NCBI GenBank assembly: GCA_029777145.1
Contig: JAKOSS010000899.1
Location: 1 to 6,379, forward strand
Length of the DNA: 6,379 bases
Reading direction: 5' to 3'
DNA from: Acidobacteriota bacterium
Lineage (GTDB): Bacteria > Acidobacteriota > Blastocatellia > Pyrinomonadales > Pyrinomonadaceae
A model generated the notes under the pieces. That model made no database searches and was not told where the DNA came from. It saw nothing but the letters and a program-made list of their open reading frames with translations. The position numbers and the translations under genes are program-made. Shown here one piece after another: positions 3,660-6,379 of this stretch (the stretch's first letter is position 1; the number at the start of each line of letters is the position of its first letter).

Positions 3660-6379
3660 CTATTGGAAATAAGCCGCCGGTGCGGGACGGTCGCCGCTGA
3701 CGCCGAATTGGACGATCATCAGCCCCGAACCGGATCGATTTGCGTACCAGGTTCCCGTCGAAGGCCTGAAGACCGCAGGATCGGCGGTCCCGTCTCCGTC
3801 AAAGTCGCCGGGTGCCGGGAGGTCGCCGGCCGCACCGAATCCGAACGAGTAATAACTGCCGTCTTCACTGCGGAGAACAAACCATTCGCCCGTCGACGGG
3901 CGCCAGATCGCCGCGTCCGTGCGTCCGTCGCCCGTGTAATCGGCCGGCACCGGAACGTCGCCCGAAATTCCGAAATGAAACTCCGAGACACCGCCCGAAC
4001 TTAGCCGCAGCCACCAATCGCCTGCGGAAGGCCGGAAGATCGCCAGATCCGATCGGCCGTCACCGTCGAAATCACCGGCGTACGGACGATCACCGGCTGC
4101 GCCGAATTGTCCGATCAACGTTCCGCCGCCTGAAAGTTCCGCGTACCAAGTCGAACTCTGCGGCCTGAAAACGGCGGCATCCGATCTCGAATCGCCGTCG
4201 AAGTCAGCCGGAACCGGAATGTCGCCGGCGGCTCCGAACGGGAACGAATAATAGCTGAAATCCTCGCTCCGCAGCACGAACCACGTCCCGTCGCGCCAAA
4301 CGGCGATGTCCGTGCGGCCGTCGCCGGTGAAATCAGCCGGAACGATGCGGTCGGTCCCGATCCCGAATTGCGCGGCGAAGTTTCCGCCGTCGCCCGAACG
4401 CGAGATCCACCATTGGCCGTTCGACGGCCGGAAGATCGAGACGTCCGTGCGGCCGTCGCCGTCGAAATCACTGTTAGCCGGCGGTGCGACCGCTGCCGCG
4501 GGCGCGAAGACCGTGAATCTTACGGCGCGCGAGACCGAAAATCCGTTCGCGGCGCCTGCGTCGGTTACATACCAGCGTCCGAAGAAGGTCCGACCGGCAA
4601 GATTCGGATCAAGCGAAATCGCGGCCGAAGCGAATCCGCCGGCGTCGGTTGTCGTCTGGATTCGGACGAGCGAACCGGTCGCCGGGATCGAGGGGCCGAC
4701 GCCGGGATCGGCATCGTCGATGACGAGCGTCGCGGTCGATGCCGGAAGTGCGTCCGAAAGTCCGACGCTGAATGTCGAGTTGCCCGCCACCGGCGGTTCG
4801 AGCGCGATCGCCGTCGGGACGATCCCGCCGGTACCGTCGCGGCCATTGCCCGTCAATGTCGGAACGCGCGCGGATTCGGTGAAAAGATGCGGCCGGTCGA
4901 ACGGCGGCAATTCGTCGCGGACACGCGGATCAGTCAGCGGCCGTCTGAGGAACGCGACCAGATCGGACTTTTGACCCGCCGTCAGGTTCAGCGGCCGGAT
5001 CAGGCCGCGATTGATATTCGGTGCGTTGAAATCGCCGCCGCGGTTGTAAAACTCGACGACGTCCTCGAGCGTCGCGAAACGGCCGTTGTGAAAATATGGG
5101 CCGCGCAGTTCGACGTTCCTCAGCGACGGCGACTTGAAGCGGCCGTTGTCGTTCGAATTGCCGGTGAACCCGCCGCGCCCGAGATCCTCGTTCTGCGGCC
5201 GGACGCCGACGTTGTTGAAGTTCTGATCAGAGAGCGCCGGTCCGCCGTGGCAGAACGTGCAGTTCAGCGCCGCGAACAGATCGCGTCCGCGGCCTTCTTC
5301 GGGCGTCAGTTCCTCGATCTGCATCGCCCAGCGATCGAGCGGAGCGCGATCCGAAAACAGCGTCCGTTCGTGGGTCGCGATCGCCATCGCGATCCGTGCC
5401 GGAGTCACTTCCGGCGTTCCGAACGCTTCTTCAAAAAGTTGATGATAATCGCGGCCGTTGATCCAGTTGAGCATCGATCGCGGGATCCTCGTCGCCAGCG
5501 CAAGCGGTTTCGAGTCCGCGACGCGCGTCGCAACCTGCGCCCAGTCGCGAGTTCCGTGACCCATTTCGACGGCGCTCACCGGCGGTCCGAGCGACTGGCT
5601 TTCGAGTCCTCCCCAGTCGCTGTAGAGGATCGAGTTCGTTAGCGGATCGCGAAAGGTGTTCGTCGCGCGTCCGTCCCAAAACGTGCCGTTGGTCGTGATT
5701 CCGGCGTTCAGGTACGACGGCGCCTTGCGCGATGTGACCTGCTCGCGGAGACCGTAGACCGTCGACGGAACGAGCGTTCCCGAACCGTTGTTCTGGATCA
5801 CGCCGGGCGAACCGAAGACGTCGTCGGCGGTGTCGAAAACGCCGTCGAAGCCGGGATTCTTCGCGCGCTGGCTGCCGACCGCCGTGCGCGGATCCGATCC
5901 ACCGGAAGCCGGTCGGTGGCAGGTGCCGCAGGCGACGGTCCGCGTCGATGAAAGCTGCTCGTCCCAGAAAAGTGCCTTTCCGAGCATCGCCTTGGCCGCC
6001 GTGACGGCGTTGGCCGACGGATTCGGCGGCGAAGACAGCGGAGAGAAGATCGCCGAGTGGAACGATCCCGACGCGCGCAAACCGTGGTCCGACGCGCTGA
6101 GTGCGCTGATCGCAGAAGCGTTCTCCGCGCGGACCCAATAGAAGTAGTCCTGGCCGACGGTCGCCGTGAAATCGAAATAGTATCCGGCGACGGTCGTTCC
6201 GACGTCTGTCGCCGATTGCGGATCATTGGTGGCCGACCGGAAGATTCGGTACTGAGTGGCGCCGCGGACGGCGTTCCACCACAACGACACTTTGTCGATA
6301 TGGTCGCCGTCGCTCGCCGAAACCGAGCGCGGCGCTGCGAGATACGCCGCCGGTCCGGCGGAAACGACGCGTTCTTTGA
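3660..6379 (-). CDS. Exported multidomain protein: FnIII, di-haem MauG/cytochrome c peroxidase, Ig-like, six FG-GAP repeats (5' end outside window)
   Basis: 905 codons are visible and the frame is open at the right edge; the GTG at 6290 lies inside the FnIII domain and is not a start. Numbering from that GTG: FnIII domain (upstream extension to about 72, with SLWWNAVRGATQYRIFRS); a di-haem peroxidase domain of the CCP/MauG family (about 95-455) with CGTCH (121-125), VEMGHG (241-246), CTFCH (344-348), then FKSPSLRNVELRGPYFHNGR and VVEFYNRGG; an Ig-like beta domain (about 488-595); and six FG-GAP/VCBS-type repeats (608-876) with DxDGDGxxD calcium loops, likely forming a beta-propeller. Family members reduce peroxide or carry out long-range oxidation through two c-haems, so this protein must be exported; the signal peptide is beyond the window. 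Y415 sits where classical CCPs have the axial Met, as in MauG. The physiological substrate is unknown. Confidence 0.93.
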   Translation of the reverse strand, partial: KERVVSAGPAAYLAAPRSVSASDGDHIDKVSLWWNAVRGATQYRIFRSATNDPQSATDVGTTVAGYYFDFTATVGQDYFYWVRAENASAISALSASDHGLRASGSFHSAIFSPLSSPPNPSANAVTAAKAMLGKALFWDEQLSSTRTVACGTCHRPASGGSDPRTAVGSQRAKNPGFDGVFDTADDVFGSPGVIQNNGSGTLVPSTVYGLREQVTSRKAPSYLNAGITTNGTFWDGRATNTFRDPLTNSILYSDWGGLESQSLGPPVSAVEMGHGTRDWAQVATRVADSKPLALATRIPRSMLNWINGRDYHQLFEEAFGTPEVTPARIAMAIATHERTLFSDRAPLDRWAMQIEELTPEEGRGRDLFAALNCTFCHGGPALSDQNFNNVGVRPQNEDLGRGGFTGNSNDNGRFKSPSLRNVELRGPYFHNGRFATLEDVVEFYNRGGDFNAPNINRGLIRPLNLTAGQKSDLVAFLRRPLTDPRVRDELPPFDRPHLFTESARVPTLTGNGRDGTGGIVPTAIALEPPVAGNSTFSVGLSDALPASTATLVIDDADPGVGPSIPATGSLVRIQTTTDAGGFASAAISLDPNLAGRTFFGRWYVTDAGAANGFSVSRAVRFTVFAPAAAVAPPANSDFDGDGRTDVSIFRPSNGQWWISRSGDGGNFAAQFGIGTDRIVPADFTGDGRTDIAVWRDGTWFVLRSEDFSYYSFPFGAAGDIPVPADFDGDSRSDAAVFRPQSSTWYAELSGGGTLIGQFGAAGDRPYAGDFDGDGRSDLAIFRPSAGDWWLRLSSGGVSEFHFGISGDVPVPADYTGDGRTDAAIWRPSTGEWFVLRSEDGSYYSFGFGAAGDLPAPGDFDGDGTADPAVFRPSTGTWYANRSGSGLMIVQFGVSGDRPAPAAYFQ
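3663..4469 (-). repeat. Six FG-GAP coding repeats arranged as two blocks of three
   Basis: Six units of 43-48 codons each begin with D[FY][DT]GD followed by a short polar stretch, then [FW]R...W and FG..GD. Units 1 and 4 share WW followed by PAD[FY]TGDGRTD. Units 2 and 5 share WFVLRSED, SYYSF and FGAAGD. Units 3 and 6 share TWYA and QFG..GDRP. This alternation indicates duplication of a three-unit block of about 400 bp (4074-4469 and 3663-4073). Confidence 0.8.
5247..5261 (-). other. Second c-type haem attachment site (CTFCH)
   Basis: Codons for Cys-Thr-Phe-Cys-His follow EEGRGRDLFAALN, the usual lead-in to the second haem. The spacing of 223 residues from the first CxxCH is longer than in short CCPs because of an insertion between the haems (about 135-200). 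Confidence 0.93.
5916..5930 (-). other. First c-type haem attachment site (CGTCH)
   Basis: Codons for Cys-Gly-Thr-Cys-His follow FWDEQLSSTRTVA, the usual lead-in to the N-terminal haem of di-haem peroxidases. Confidence 0.93.

Noticed and set aside
4368..5642. 424-aa plus-strand ORF opposite the peroxidase
   Set aside because: Its product is dominated by Arg, Ala, Val and Asp as expected of an antisense frame in GC-rich DNA, it has no recognisable motif, and the opposite strand encodes clear haem-binding and FG-GAP domains.
6288..6290. GTG at 6290 as the start of the large gene
   Set aside because: It splits an FnIII domain; the frame stays open to the window edge with domain-like sequence (AAPRSVSASDGDHIDKVSL).

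Overview
The window comes from a GC-rich bacterial chromosome with dense genes on both strands and no mobile element, rRNA, tRNA or CRISPR array that I can see. The gene styles point to Acidobacteriota, probably class Blastocatellia (Pyrinomonadaceae-like). These styles are long exported proteins that mix FnIII, di-heme peroxidase and FG-GAP repeats, several 'energy transducer TonB' proteins, and intergenic TTCAA-type repeats. This placement is inference from style only; no marker gene is present.

Layout. Positions 2-280 (+) hold the C-terminal end of MsrQ, the membrane haem subunit of the periplasmic methionine sulfoxide reductase. Its stop codon overlaps the stop of a convergent DnaC/IstB-type AAA+ ATPase with an N-terminal Cys4 zinc ribbon (277-1053, -). 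Upstream of the ATPase on the same strand lies a small receiver-like protein of the 'cyclic-phosphate processing receiver' (cREC) type (1149-1607, -). Each of these two minus-strand genes has its own extended -10 promoter candidate (TGC followed by TATAAT or TATATT). The divergent spacer 1608-1886 is filled by a 7-nt-periodic repeat array of about 24 units that flips orientation near its right end. To its right, a TonB-like protein (1887-2705, +) ends at a clear intrinsic terminator.

Positions 2777-3026 contain a second terminator, which serves the next minus-strand gene, and a coding-looking fragment of uncertain status. A 168-aa uncharacterised protein with WxHxxH and GYHET motifs follows (3027-3533, -). 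Its 5' leader is odd: a perfect 10-bp inverted repeat covers part of the Shine-Dalgarno sequence, and a 41-codon ORF overlaps the gene start. The rest of the window (3660 to the right edge, -) is one large exported protein, open at the 5' end. It runs FnIII, di-haem MauG/cytochrome c peroxidase, an Ig-like beta domain, then six FG-GAP calcium-type repeats.

The genes do not form one pathway. Only the cREC and AAA+ pair is arranged like a possible unit. MsrQ, the peroxidase and TonB all belong to envelope or redox functions. I found no convincing new multi-gene system. The most unusual signals are the heptamer array, the structured leader at 3541-3625, and the architecture of the peroxidase fusion.
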